Below are positions 13,704 to 25,686 of a stretch of DNA of 64,000 bases, piece by piece. Origin of the DNA: Crotalaria pallida. Its lineage: Eukaryota > Streptophyta > Magnoliopsida > Fabales > Fabaceae. The notes below the pieces were generated by a model. The model was not told the origin of the DNA. It was given only the letters and a program-made list of their open reading frames with translations, and searched no databases. A program made the position numbers and the translations under genes. The stretch spans positions 80,193,501 to 80,257,500 of the forward strand of contig CM075655.1 of NCBI GenBank assembly GCA_037953625.1. Reading direction: 5' to 3'. Positions within the stretch are counted from its first letter, which is position 1; each line of letters opens with the position of its first letter.

Positions 13704-14936
13704 TTTCTCCCCCACATACTTGAATTTCGTCCCCGAAATTCGGATTGCTTCGTAACGTGGAGAACCACCCCGTTGATGGAGTTCTTGTCTATGATCTTTA
13801 GGTTCCTGTCGGTTCCATTTCCCCGCTTCCGATGTGTCTAGGTCCATGTTCCTTAGTATTATCATGCCTGTCCTTGGATACTTCATATCTTCTCTATCCT
13901 GACAGAATCCCCAATTTTCTTATTATTAAGGTTCCATCTCCCATTCCTTGGATAGAAATCCTCCCCCACTTAGCATCGACATACTTGATTATATCCATGC
14001 TAGGGTAGGTGGATTTCTCGAACGTCATCCGGGATTGGAAGTGGTGCAGGGTTGGCTACCTGAGGGTGGCACTGAATCATGCTGGGTTCTTACGGCTTGG
14101 TGAATTCTCATATATAAATATATATGTCTGAAACTCGAAGAGAGTGAAGATGAAAAGAAGAAACACGAAGCACTCAAGAATGAGTTTCATGGTCTTTGTA
14201 AGACGACCCAGGATGTACTGGGTACATGTCAAGCAAGAAGACAATGGAGGTTATCCCAAAGTGTGCATTTCCAGCGGGGAGTCATCAAAATATGTACTTT
14301 CTATGGACATGCTGCTGATTTGATTGGTCTCGGTAAGGTACCTGATACAGTGGTTAAGACTTGCTTCTTTCAAGGAAATCGTTCGGGAACTTTGATTAGA
14401 TTCTTAGGCGAGTTTTAGGATGTCTACTATCTATTTCAATTGGTTGTAAGAGGATGTCTACAAGGTTCGTTCGAGTCTCTCAGGGATTCTACACTCTATC
14501 ACTCTATTCTCTAACGCTACACAATATTCTAGAAGGAATTCTTTTCGGTTTGATTCTGCTCTGTCTAAGGGGTCTAGTTTAAAAAAAAATTGTTAATTCG
14601 GTTGTTTCGGTTTTTGATGAAATGTGCCAACGACATCGACCACTAATAGGTGCGAAGATCGAGGTGATCAATCCCAATCTCACATCTACCAATAGCAATA
14701 TCATTGTCAGGTTCGTTGATGGTATCATCCTCTAACAGGTGTAAGGGTTAGAGTGATCGGTTCTAACCTTACCTCCTACTAGTGGCAATACCATCACTGA
14801 GCTTGATGGAATTTTAACTAATGTACAAGCGCTCATGGACATCTTTCTAAGCTAAATTTGTATATACATGCTTTATGCAAAATACTTTATATAAATGTTT
14901 GGTGCATTGTTAACGCTAAAAGTACCCCGGGTGAGT
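13704..14936 (-). other. Non-coding 3' half of internal domain 1, ending in the polypurine tract
   Basis: Lies between gag and LTR A on the minus strand, where pol should be. No protease, RT, RNase H or integrase motif is readable in any frame. A minus-strand frame close to the LTR ends in a hydrophilic tail resembling the very C-terminus of plant Ty3/gypsy polyproteins, which suggests internal deletion of pol. The purine tract is at 13704-13715. Compared with internal domain 2 it lacks about 28 bp near 14008. Confidence 0.6.
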
Positions 14937-15875
14937 TTATTCGTCGTTCTGCGTGCTCCTAGGACAGTCTGCAGCATGGTGTCCCGATTGTCCGCAGTGA
15001 TAATATAGGCCCTCCTTCCTTAGCTGGTTCAAAGGCCAACACAAACTTTTGTGAGATTTCCAACAGCGTGAACATAAGGGTCTAGCAATTGGGGCAGCCA
15101 CACTATGGTCCACGTCCTTTGGAACTATTGCCATAGCATCAGTACCGGCATATGGGTCTAGTTCTCGCATCGGTCCTTCTCTCCTGGTAGAGCTCCCAGC
15201 ACCCGGCCTACTCCTGTTTCGTTTCTCCAACCTCTCCTGTTTCAATCCTTTTTCATAAGTGCTAGCCATGTTTACCAGGTCGGACAAGTTCGCGATATTC
15301 TTATACTCAAAAGCAACTTTAATCTCGGTGCGAAGCCCATCCTCAAACTTAATGCACTTAGTCCTTTCATCAGCGTCCCTGTAGCTTCCGGCATATCGAA
15401 TGAGATCCTCAAAGTGTGCAGCATATTCTCCAACACTCATGTTCCCTTGTTTCAGAGTCAGGAACGCCAGCTCTTTTTCTCGGCGGACATCTTCCGGGAA
15501 GTACTTCCCTAGGAACCTAATTTTGAACACGTCCCAGGTGATCTCCTGGTTAGCGATCTCCATTTTCCTTCCTACACGCTCCCACCAATATTCAACTTCT
15601 CCAGTGAGCATGTACGCCACCAAAGGGACTGTCTGCTCCGCGGGCGGTGACATTGTGCGAAAAATCTTTTCCAACTCTTGGAGCCATCTCTGGGCTGCAT
15701 CAGGATTGTAGCCACCTTCAAACATGGGCGGGTCGTTCTGTCTAAATCTAGCTAGCCAATCGATGCCAATTGGGTTTGGTGGTTAATGGAGTGCGGCGGC
15801 TGCTGCTGCGGCTGTTGCTACTTTTTCGGCCTGATTCTGATTCATTTGGACCAGAGTCTCAAGTATAGCAGCTAT
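14937..15875 (-). pseudogene. Chromovirus-type gag, copy 1 (broken)
   Basis: Retrotransposon capsid/nucleocapsid protein that would package element RNA. The minus-strand frame reads an N-terminal glutamine/alanine-rich region, a capsid domain with the WLQELEKIFRTM and YWWERV motifs, and a C-terminal zinc-knuckle region. It is broken by a TAA at 15783-15785, where copy 2 has CAA. The start codon used in copy 2 is ATA here (15873-15875). The CX2CX4HX4C knuckle has lost its first cysteine (Tyr-Tyr-His-Cys). A second Cys-x2-Cys/His/Cys-like cluster lies just upstream of it. The longest uninterrupted stretch is 262 codons from 15725. No pol follows. Confidence 0.85.
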
Positions 15876-16071
15876 CCTATCATCATGAGTACGTCTCCGA
15901 GGCCTGGTGACTGAGCTCTGGAAAAAGAATACGTTATCCCATAATTACTAAAAACTCTTAAATTAAGCGTACCTATTTATCTATTCTAAGACTTGACACT
16001 ATCCCTTGGTTACTCGCTTGGTGAGTAATCCATAGGAGTTGTGAGTCCAAACTCCAAGGCCGAGGGAAACT

Positions 16072-16083
16072 GCTCTGATACCA
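16072..16083 (-). other. Primer-binding site of internal domain 1
   Basis: Reverse complement reads TGGTATCAGAGC, four bases after the end of LTR B. It is complementary to the 3' end of initiator Met tRNA, as in most plant chromoviruses and copia elements. Confidence 0.85.
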
Positions 16084-16087
16084 TAAA

Positions 16088-19001
16088 TGTAACATCCTCA
16101 CTTTAATTAGTTAATTTAAGGTTTTATTAAAATTTGTGTTAGAAAATTAATTTTAAAACCTGATTTCTTATAAAAGGTTTCACGAAAATCCGGTAGAGTT
16201 TCCTCTGTTTTTCGGACTTTTCAAAAAATTTCTTCTTTAAACCTGTCGGTCCAGAAATATTTAAAAACATAAAACATAATAGATCTACAGCCAGTTCAAA
16301 CCTAATGCCCATTTTAATACAGCTTCAGGGCAATACAACTACAACATATTATAAATTATAAAATAACGGTCCTCTCATAATAAATGTACATTCCACGTGG
16401 TGGAATGTGTTCCTGCTCGGCCATGATTCGTGTAAGCTCCACTTCTGTACCTGTAAAAATATAGCAAGAAGGTTAGCATTACACAAAACTTAGAAAGATA
16501 AATCCTATAAGAAGACATAGTAATGAACTAAGCCTACATTATTATTAACATACATTCATTCCACTTTTGTCCACTATTCGTTTCTTTTCATTCGTAAATC
16601 GCTATTCAGTTTATCTCATTCATTCTTTTATTTCCATTCTTAGTTCTTTGATCATTTCTACATTCTCTTTTCTTTTCTTTTTCTTCTTCTCTTCCTTTTC
16701 TTTTTCTTTTTCTTTTCTTTATCTTTTCCTTTTTCCTTATGACTGAGTCCAACAGACCATCAGCCACTTGTCTTTATTATGACTTAGTCCAAAAGACCAT
16801 CAGCCGTTACCTTTTACTATGACTGAGTCCAAAAGACCATCAGCCGTTTTCTTTTATATGACTGAGTCCAAAAGACCATCAGCCGTTTTCCTTTATATGA
16901 CTGATTCCAAAAGACCATCAGTCGTTTTTCCTTTATCAAGACTGAGTCCAAAAGACCATCAGTCGTGTTCATTTATTATGACGGAGTCCAAAAGACCATC
17001 AGCCGTTTTCCTTTATATGACCGAGTCCAAAAGACCATCAGCCATTTTCCTTTATTATGACTGAGTCCAAAAGACCATCAGCCGGTTTCATTTATTATGA
17101 CTGAGTCCAAAAGACCATCAGTCGTTTACCTTTATTACGACTGAGTCCAAAAGACCATCAGCCGTTTACTTTTCTTTTTAAATTATTTATCTTTTCTCTT
17201 TTTATAACTTAAGTAATTCTTTTATGCCTATCTTAATCTTTTAATTTACATTTTCATTTGACTTATCACATTTTCCTACATTTTCTACTTTATTCTTTTT
17301 CTTACTGCTAATTGCCCTCGCTTTTATCCAACTCTACTTAACTTGGTTATGTATATTATATTTTAGTTCTCGTTATTAATTCTTAGTTATTTCTTTATTT
17401 CCTTTATCTTATACTATTACATAACTTATGGTTTCTATTTCATTAACTCCTGTTTATTTATCTACTCTATTAGTTCACATTATTACTTAACTTATTATTC
17501 TTATTTCATTAACTCCATTTTATTTAACTATCCTATTAATTCAACTTAGTTTTCCTATTTTATTATGCCATTTTATTTAACATCCCTAATATCGACCTCT
17601 CTCTCGTCTTATTATCTTTTTACTAATTTCCTTTACCGGTTTCCTATTTATACTTGAAATTTAGTTTATTATCTCGTTTCTATTTTTCTAATCCCAACAT
17701 CTATTAACTAATTCTACTCCGCACATACCTATTGCCTTCGCATTTAAACTCTTCTTTTATCTCAGTTTTAGTTTATTTATTCTACTCTTTTTGCCTATTC
17801 AATTACTCTCTGTTCTTTTACACTCACGCTTAATTAGTTTTTCCTAACTTTTCCCTTTGGTTATATTCTATACTTTCTTATATTTTCATCCAATGTTAAC
17901 TGAATTAATATCCTCAATACACTCGTTCATCCCGGACCTTATTCTAAGTATATGCATTTTATTCCCTAAGGTATGGTTTCTATTAACAATTTTATTTACT
18001 TCCTTTATATCAGCGGGGACTACCCTAAGGTTCATTAACATACTTTTTAATTACCCTATTCTTAGCTACCACTATAGCATCCTAGAATTTACTTTCTCCG
18101 TAAACGTAACGCAACCCGTCTTACCTCGGTTGACGAGAGTAAAGAGATAACCTCAACTCCGGGGAGGGAGCGGCGGTCCGCGAAGCTTTAGTGATCCGGG
18201 GTGATGAACGGATCGATGGCGATCGACGCCGGTGGCGAGAACGACTACGGTCTGGGCCAAGACAAGAGCTTCGAGCTTCGGGGCACCCGACACAAGCCCG
18301 GTGCGATCACGGGTCGGTAACGGCGTCGGTGAGATTCGTGGAGAGAGAGAAAGCTCGGCCAAAGGGGAAGGAGAGAGAAAGGCCAAGGGAAGGAAGAGAG
18401 AGATAGGGAGAGAGAGATCTATGGTGAGGAGGAAGGGTCAAGGAGGTGGCGACGGTTTTGGGTGGCTCCGGTGGTGGTTCGTGGTGGGGGTTGAGGAGGA
18501 GAGAGAGAGAGAGTGTGTGTGTGTGTGGAGAGAGAGAGAAGGAGGGGTTGGGAATGGGGGTTTGGGGGGAGCCAGCGCACCATTTTATGGCGCTGGCGTT
18601 GGTGGGTTTTGCGCTGCGCGCCTGGACGAGGCCTCCGTGCGCCTGGGCGAGAATGCTGCTGTGAGCCCAGGTCTGATGCGTGCCGGCGCGCCTGGGCGTG
18701 CGGCTGGCGCGCCTGGGCGTGAGTCTGTTGACTTGCATTGACCATTCCATAACTCCTTCGTTAACTGTCGGATCTTGCTCAAATTTGGAGATAAGCTTAC
18801 TAAGACCCTTATCTTCATATCCAACGGTGGATTTTATGGTTTGAGTTGCAAATCATTTATTCCTAATTTTTCTATTATTAGACGTTCTCTAACACTAAAC
18901 CTCTCATTTTAATACTTAATTAAGGCTTGTAATTATCATTCCATTTACCCAAACCTATAATTAGCCTAATAATATTTGGGATTAAAATTCGGGATGTTAC
19001 A
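16088..19001 (-). repeat. LTR copy B of the chromovirus array (central, shared)
   Basis: 2,914 bp. It acts as 3' LTR of one internal domain and 5' LTR of the next. It shares with copy C the loss of about 90 bp kept in A, and has a private loss of roughly 100-150 bp in the GA-rich block around 18400 that A and C keep. The ~38-bp tandem array (16738-17170) has eleven units. Confidence 0.9.
16738..17170. repeat. ~38-bp tandem array in LTR B
   Basis: Eleven head-to-tail units of GACTGAGTCCAAAAGACCAT plus a T-rich tail, with single-base variants. The open frame it creates is a by-product of periodicity. Confidence 0.9.
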
Positions 19002-20257
19002 TTTCTCCCCCACTTACTTGAATTTTGTCCCCGAAATTCGGATTGCTTCGTAACGTGGAGAACCACCCCGTTGATGGAGTTCTTGTCTATGATCTTTAGG
19101 TTCCTGTCGGTTCCATTTCCCCGCTTCCGATGTGTCTAGGTCCATGTTCCTTAGTATTGTCATGCCTGTCCTCGGATACTTCATATCTTCTCTATCCTGA
19201 CAGAATCCCCAATTTTCTTATTATTAAGGTTCCATCTCCCATTCCTTGGATAGAAATCCTCCCCCACTTAGCATCGACATACTTGATTATATCCATGCTA
19301 GGGTAGGTTCGGTCGCTGCTAAGAATCGAGTACATGGATTTCTCGAACGTCATCCGGGATTGGAAGTGGTGCGGGGTTGGCTACCCGCGGGTGGCACTGA
19401 ATCATGCTGGGTTCTTACGGCTTGGTGAATTCTCATATATATATATATGTCTGAAACTCGAAGAGAGTGAAGATGAAAAGAAGAAACACGAAGCACTCAA
19501 GAATGAGTTTCATGGTCTTTGCAAGACAACCCAGGATGTACTGGGTACATGTCAAGCAAGAAGACAATGGAGGTTATCCCAAAGTGTGCATTTCTAGCGG
19601 GGAGTCATCAAAATATGTACTTTCTATGGACATGCTGCTGATTTGATTGGTCTCGGTAAGGTACCTGATACAGTGGTTAATACTTGCTTCTTTCAAGGAA
19701 ATCGTTCGGGAACTTTGATTAGATTCTTAGGGGAGTTTTAGGATGTCTACTATCTATTTCAATTGGTTGTAAGAGGATGTCTACAAGGTTCGTTCGAGTC
19801 TCTCAGGGATTCTACACTCTATCACTCTATTCTCTAACGCTACACAAATATTCTAGAAGGAATTCTTTTCGGGTTGATTCTGCTCCGTCTAAGGGGTCTA
19901 TTTTAAAAAAATTGTTAATTCGATTGTTTCGGTTTTTGATGAAATGTGCCAACGACATCGACCACTAATAGGTGCGGAGATCGATGTGATCAATCCCAAT
20001 CTCACATCTACCAATAGCATATCATTGTCAGGTTCGTTGATGGTATCATCCTCTAACAGGTGTAAGGCTTAGAGTGATCGGTTCTAACCTTACCTCCTAC
20101 CAGTGGCAATACCATCACTGAGCTTGATGGAATTTTAACTAATGTACAAGCGCTCATGGACATCTTTCTAAGCTAAATTTGTATATACATGCTTTATGCA
20201 AAATACTTTATATAAATGTTTGGTGCATTGTTAACGCTAAAAGTACCCCGGGTGAGT
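19002..20257 (-). other. Non-coding 3' half of internal domain 2
   Basis: Near-identical to 13704-14936, with the purine tract beside LTR B at 19002-19014. No polymerase domain is readable. It retains the ~28 bp missing from copy 1 (19308-19335) and holds a short (AT)n run near 19437. Confidence 0.6.
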
Positions 20258-21196
20258 TTATTCGTCGTTCTGCGTGCTCCTAGGACAGTCTGCAGCATGG
20301 TGTCTCGACTGTCCGCGATGATAACAGAGGCCCTCCTTCCTTAGCTGGTTCAAAGGCCAACACAAACGTTTGTGAGATCTCCCACAGCGTGAACATAAGG
20401 GTTTAGCAATTGGGGCAGCCACACTATGGTCCACGTCCTTTGGAACTATTGCCATAGCATCAGTACCGGCATATGGGTCTAGTTCTCGCATCGGTCCTTC
20501 TCTCCTGGTAGAGCTCTCAGGACCCGGCCTACTCCTGTTTCGTTTCTCCAACCTCTCCTGTTTCAATCCTTTTTCATAAGTGCTAGCCATGTTTACCAGG
20601 TCGGACAAGTTCGCGATATTCTTATACTCAAAAGCAACTTTAATCTCGGTGCGAAGCCCATCCTCAAACTTAATGCACTTAGTCCTTTCATCAGCGTCCC
20701 TGTAGCTTCCGGCATATCGAATGAGATCCTCAAAGTGTGCAGCATATTCTCCAACACTCATGTTCCCTTGTTTCAGAGTCAGGAACGTCAGCTCTTTTTC
20801 TCGGCGGACATCTTCCGGGAAGTACTTCCCTAGGAACCTAATTTTGAACACGTCCCAGGTGATCTCCTGGTTAGCGATCTCCATTTCCCTTCGTACACGC
20901 TCCCACCAATATTCAACTTCTCCAGTGAGCATGTACGCCACCTAAGGGACTGTCTGCTCCGCGGGCGGTGACATTGTGCGAAAAATCTTTTCCAACTCTT
21001 GGAGCCATCTCTGGGCTGCATCAGGATTGCAGCCACCTTCAAACTTGGGCGGGTCGTTCTGTCTGAATCTAGCTAGCCAATCGATGCCAATTGGGTTTGG
21101 TGGTTGATGGAGTGCGGCGGCTGCTGCTGTGGCTGTTGCTACTGTTTCGGCCTGATTCTGATTCATTTGGACTAGACTCTCAAGTATAGCAGCCAT
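20258..21196 (-). pseudogene. Chromovirus-type gag, copy 2 (broken)
   Basis: Same protein as copy 1, here with the ATG at 21196 read as MAAILES. It is interrupted by an in-frame TAG at about 20942-20944, between the TVP and AYMLTGE segments, where copy 1 is open. The zinc knuckle is also damaged, but at a different residue: its second cysteine is arginine and a glycine is arginine. The two copies are therefore independently inactivated versions of one gag. The region after gag lacks pol, so any past mobility of this family needed a partner element in trans. Confidence 0.85.
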
Positions 21197-21392
21197 CCTA
21201 TCATCATGAGTACGTCTCCGAGGCCTGGTGACTGAGCTCTGGAAAAAGAATACGTTATCCCATAATTACTAAAAACTCTTAAATTAAGCGTACCTATTTA
21301 TCTATTCTAAGACTTGACACTATCACTTGGTTACTCGCTTGGTGAGTAATCCATAGGAGTTGTGAGTCCAAACTCCAAGGCCGAGGGAAACT

Positions 21393-21404
21393 GCTCTGAT
21401 ACCA
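21393..21404 (-). other. Primer-binding site of internal domain 2
   Basis: Reverse complement TGGTATCAGAGC, four bases inside LTR C, same arrangement as at 16072. Confidence 0.85.
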
Positions 21405-21408
21405 TAAA

Positions 21409-24400
21409 TGTAACATCCTCACTTTAATTAGTTAATTTAAAGTTTTATTAAAATTTGTGTTAGAAAATTAATTTTAAAACCTGATTTCTTATAAAAGGTT
21501 TCACGAAAATCCGGCAGAGTTTCCTCTATTTTTCGGACTTCCCAAAAATTTTCTTCTTTAAACCTGTCAGTCCAGAAATATTTAAAAACATAAAACATAA
21601 TAGTTCTACAGCCAGTTCAAACCTAACGCCCAGTTAATACAGCTTCAGGGCAATACAACTACAACATATTATAAATTATAAAATAACGGTCCTCTCATAA
21701 TAAATGTACATTCCACGTGGTGGAATGTGTTCCTGCTCGGCCATGATTCGTGTAAGCTCCACTTCTGTACCTGTAAAAATATAGCAAGAAGGGTAGCATT
21801 ACACAGAACTTAGAAAGATAAATCCTATAAGAAGACATAGTAATGAACTAAGCCTACATTATTATTAACATACATTTATTCCACTTTTGTCCACTATTCG
21901 TTTCTTTTCATTCGTAAATCGCTATTCAGTTTATCTCATTCATTCTTTTATTTCCATTCTTAGTTCTCTGATCATTTCTACATTCTCTTTTCTTTTCTTT
22001 TTCTTCTTCTCTTCCTTTTCTTTTTCTTTTTCTTTTCTTTATCTTTTCCTTTTTCCTTATGACTGAGTCCAACAGACCATCAGCCACTTGTCTTTATTAT
22101 GACTGAGTCCAAAAGACCATCAGCCGTTACCTTTTATTATGACTGAGTCCAAAAGACCATCAGCCGTTTTCTTTTATATGATTGAGTCCAAAAGACCATC
22201 AGCCGTTTTCCTTTATATGACTGATTCCAAAAGACCATCAGCCGTTTTCCTTTATATGACTGAGTCCAAAAGACCATCAGCCGTTTTTCCTTTATCAAGA
22301 CTGAGTCCAAAAGACCATCAGCCGTGTTCATTTATTATGACTAAGTCCAAAAGACCATCAGTCGTTTTTACTTTATATGACTTAGTCCAAAAGACCATCA
22401 GCCGTTTTCCTTTATTATGACTGAGTCCAAAAGACCATCAGCCGGGTTCATTTATTATGACTGAGTCCAAAAGACCATCAGTCGTTTACCTTTATTACGA
22501 CTGAGTCCAAAAGACCATCAGCCGTTTACTCTTCTTTTTAAATTATTTATCTTTTCTCTTTTTATAACTTAAGTAATTCTTTTATGCCTATCTCAATCTT
22601 TTAATTTACATTTTCATTTGACTTATCACATTTTCCTACATTTTCTACTTTATTCTTTTTCTTACTGCTAATTACCCTCGCTTTTATCCAACTCTACTTA
22701 ACTTGGTTATGTATATTATATTTTAGTTCTCGTTATTAATTCTTAGTTATTTCTTTATTTCCTTTATCTTATACTATTACATAACTTATGGTTTCTATTT
22801 CATTAACTCCCGTTTATTTATCTACTCTATTAGCTCACATTATTACTTAACTTATTATTCTTATTTCATTAACTCCATTTTATTTAACTATCCTATTAAT
22901 TCAACTTAGTTTCCCTATTTTATTATGCCATTTTATTTAACTTCCCTAATATCGACCTCTCTCTCGTCTTATTATCTTTTTACTAATTTCCTTTACCGGT
23001 TTCCTATTTATACTTGAAATTTAGTTTATTATCTCGTTTCTATTTTTCTAATCCCAACATCTATTAACTAATTCTACTCCGCACATACCTATTGCCTTCG
23101 CATTTAAACTCTTCTTTTATCTCAGTTTTAGTTTATTTATTCTACTCTTTTTGCCTATTCAATTACTCTATGTTATTTTACACTCACGCTTAATTAGTTT
23201 TTCCTAACTTTTCCCTTTGGTTATATTCTATGCTTTCTTATATTTTCATCCAATGTTAACCGAATTAATATCCTCAATACACTCGTTCATCCCGGACCTT
23301 ATTCTAAGTATATGCATTTTATCCCCTAAGGTATGGTTTCTATTAACAATTTTATTTACTTCCTTTATATCTGCGGGGACTACCCTAAGGTTCATTAACA
23401 TACTTTTTAATTACCCTATTCTTAGCTACCACTATAGCATCCTAGAATTTACTTTCTAAGTAAAGGTAACGCAACCCGTCTTACCTCGGTTGACGAGAGT
23501 AAAGAGATAACCTCAACTCCGGGGAGGGAGCGGCGGTCCGCGAAGCTTTAGTGATCCGGGGTGATGAACGGATCGACGGCGATCGACGCCGGTGGCGAGA
23601 ACGACTACGGGCTGGGCCAAGACAAGAGCTTCGAGCTTCGGGGCACCCGACACAAGCCCGGTGCGATCACGGGTCGGTAACGGCGTCGGTGAGATCCGTG
23701 GAGAGAGAGAAAGCTCGGCCAAAGGGGAAGGAGAGAGAAAGGCCAAGGGAAGGAAGAGAGAGATAGGGATGCTCACAATGGTGGTGGCCACGGCTCACGG
23801 CGGTGACGGCCGAAGAGGAAGGAGGTGGGCGGTGGAGGAGGAGAGAGATGGGGGATCCAAGTAAGAGAGAGAAAGAGAGAGAGGGAGAGAGAGAGATCTA
23901 TGGAGAGGAGGAAGGGTCAAGGAGGCGGCGGCGGTTTTGGGTGGCTCCGGCGGTGGTTCGTGGTGGGGGTTGAGGAGGAGAGAGAGAGAGAGTGTGGAGA
24001 GAGAGAAGGAGGGGTTGGGAATAGGGGTTTGGGGGGAGCCTGCGCACCATTTTATGGTGCTGGCGCTGGTGGGTTTCGCGGCGCGCGCCTGGGCGAGAAA
24101 GCTGTTGTGAGCTCAGGTCTGATGCATGCCGGCGCGCCTGGGCGTGCGGCTGGCGCGCCTGGGCGTGAGTCTGTTGACTTGCATTGACCATTCCATAACT
24201 CCTTCGTTAACCGTCTGATCTTGCTCAAATTTGGAGACAAGCTTCCTAAGACCCTTATCTTCATATCCAACGGTGGATTTTATGGTTTGAGTTGCAAATC
24301 ATTTATTCCTAATTTTTCTATTATTAGACGTTCTCTAACACTAAACCTCTCATTTTAATACTTAATTAAGGCTTGTAATTATCATTCCATTTACCCAAAC

Positions 24401-24447
24401 CTATAATTAGCCTAATAATATTTGGGATTAAAATTCGGGATGTTACA
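21409..24447 (-). repeat. LTR copy C of the chromovirus array (outer 5' LTR)
   Basis: 3,039 bp. It begins at 24447 on the minus strand with TGTAACATCCCG. It retains the GA-rich block missing from B, lacks the ~90 bp unique to A, and has twelve ~38-bp units at 22058-22530. Confidence 0.9.
22058..22530. repeat. ~38-bp tandem array in LTR C
   Basis: Twelve units of the same repeat as in LTRs A and B, one more than either, showing unit gain or loss between copies. Confidence 0.9.
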
Positions 24448-24816
24448 TCGTGACAGCCCGAAAACATGAACCAGATCTTTAACTTTAATTGTAAATACAA
24501 CTCCTTCAACCATTAATTCTAATCTGTCATCATGCAGCCTAAGGTTTGCATAAAAAGTTCTAACTAATCTAGGATATATTGGACCTTTAAATTCTAAAAA
24601 TTGGATAAGTTTTTGTTCCCGAAGGTTTGGAATGAAATTGAAACCCTTACTTTGCAAGAAGGAACAGCTCACCCAGCTAATTACCCCAAAGCCTCTAGAT
24701 GAGAAAGCAACAAATCTGTCCGAACATTCCGAAGCATGATAGTATTCGGGAACATCATCCTCGGAGGTTGATTTAACAACTCTCACACGTTTTCCATGCC
24801 TTGATGATGATGCCAT
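24448..24816 (-). pseudogene. Extra ORF of the outer sirevirus, N-terminal part
   Basis: Starts at 24816 with MASSSRHGKR and runs open to the array junction. It contains the conserved globular region of the plant 'putative transposon protein' family (an FVAFSSRGF-type segment, then a region rich in hydrophobic/Arg residues). The frame resumes at 4660 in the same register. It lies downstream of RNase H on the minus strand after a spacer of about 870 bp, the normal place for a sirevirus extra ORF. Confidence 0.75.
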
Positions 24817-25686
24817 TGAAGAAATTTGAAAAAGTTTGAAGTTTTGAGGAGTTAGGGTTTGAAAAGGGGTTGACGGATTTGAAGGTGAAAATCGTTGAAA
24901 TGTGTTGAAATAAGTGAGGAAAAGTGTATAACAGAGGTTGATTTAATGATTTTTGGGAAAATTTTTGAAGAAATCGGTGTTTCGATGAAGAAATCGAGTG
25001 AAACCGAGAGAGTAGACGAAAAGGGGTTCGAAATACTCGAGTGAAAAGGTGCAGATGGTGCTGAACCACCTTTTATAGACTGCAAAAGGCTCGAGTCTTT
25101 TTATCACTACTCGAGTGGTTCATGACGAACGACTCGAGTCTTAACGAAAATACTCGAGTCTTTTCAGACTCATGCACTAGGTTCTTAAAACATTTTTGCG
25201 CATTGATGCAAGACAGACCAACCAACACTCGAGTGAAATTGAAAATACTCGAGTGTTGCCTGAAAGCAAAATTTTCAAGGCATTAAGAAGACTCGAGTCT
25301 TTTTGGAAAGACTCGAGTGTTGCCAGAGAGCAACATTTTTTTTGAAAAACTGGAAAGACTCGAGTCTTTTTAGAAATACTCCAGTCTTTTCATCAGACCT
25401 TGAATAAAAACTTTTTCAATTTAAGACAGAATTTATTTTGAATTAAAGGACTTGAGTATTATTGATAAAACTCGAGTCTTTTCAACAGATACAAAATTTG
25501 AACACATTTTTGAGCAAATAAACACAGATTTGACATAATAAACTTCAAATCAACTTGGAATTCATAAAGTATCACACACACTTAATACATAATATTCAGA
25601 ATATCATCAAGAACAATTTTCACCAAGAATCAAGACAAATTAAAATGAGACTAATGTTGTGATTTTTCAAATGACACAAAAAGCAA
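24817..25686 (-). repeat. Pol/extra-ORF spacer dense in CTCGAG palindromes
   Basis: Between 25034 and 25480 there are eleven exact CTCGAG sites plus two one-base variants (near 25380 and 25450). Most are embedded in ACTCGAGT followed by CTTTT or GTTGCC. The same octamer is the dominant repeat in the LTRs of this element. No coding domain is seen here. Confidence 0.8.

Larger units (their letters stand above)
4661..24447 (-). mobile_element. Tandem LTR-gag-LTR-gag-LTR array of a pol-less chromovirus-type Ty3/gypsy element
   Basis: Three LTR copies (4661-13703, 16088-19001, 21409-24447) alternate with two internal domains (13704-16087 and 19002-21408). The whole array sits between TCATG (4656-4660) and TCGTG (24448-24452), a target duplication with one mismatch. 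On the minus strand every LTR starts TGTAACATCCCG and ends GATGTTACA. Each internal domain begins with a TGGTATCAGAGC primer site and ends with a GTGGGGGAGAAA purine tract. Gag is present, but protease, RT, RNase H and integrase are absent from both internal domains. With the 5.9-kb nested insertion removed, the array is about 13.9 kb. The lineage (chromovirus, probably Tekay/Del-like) is inferred from gag sequence style and LTR termini. Confidence 0.88.

Noticed and set aside
4661..24447. Three independent insertions of solo LTRs and gag elements
   Set aside because: No target duplications occur at the inner LTR/internal junctions; each has a proper primer site or purine tract instead, so the pieces are one array.
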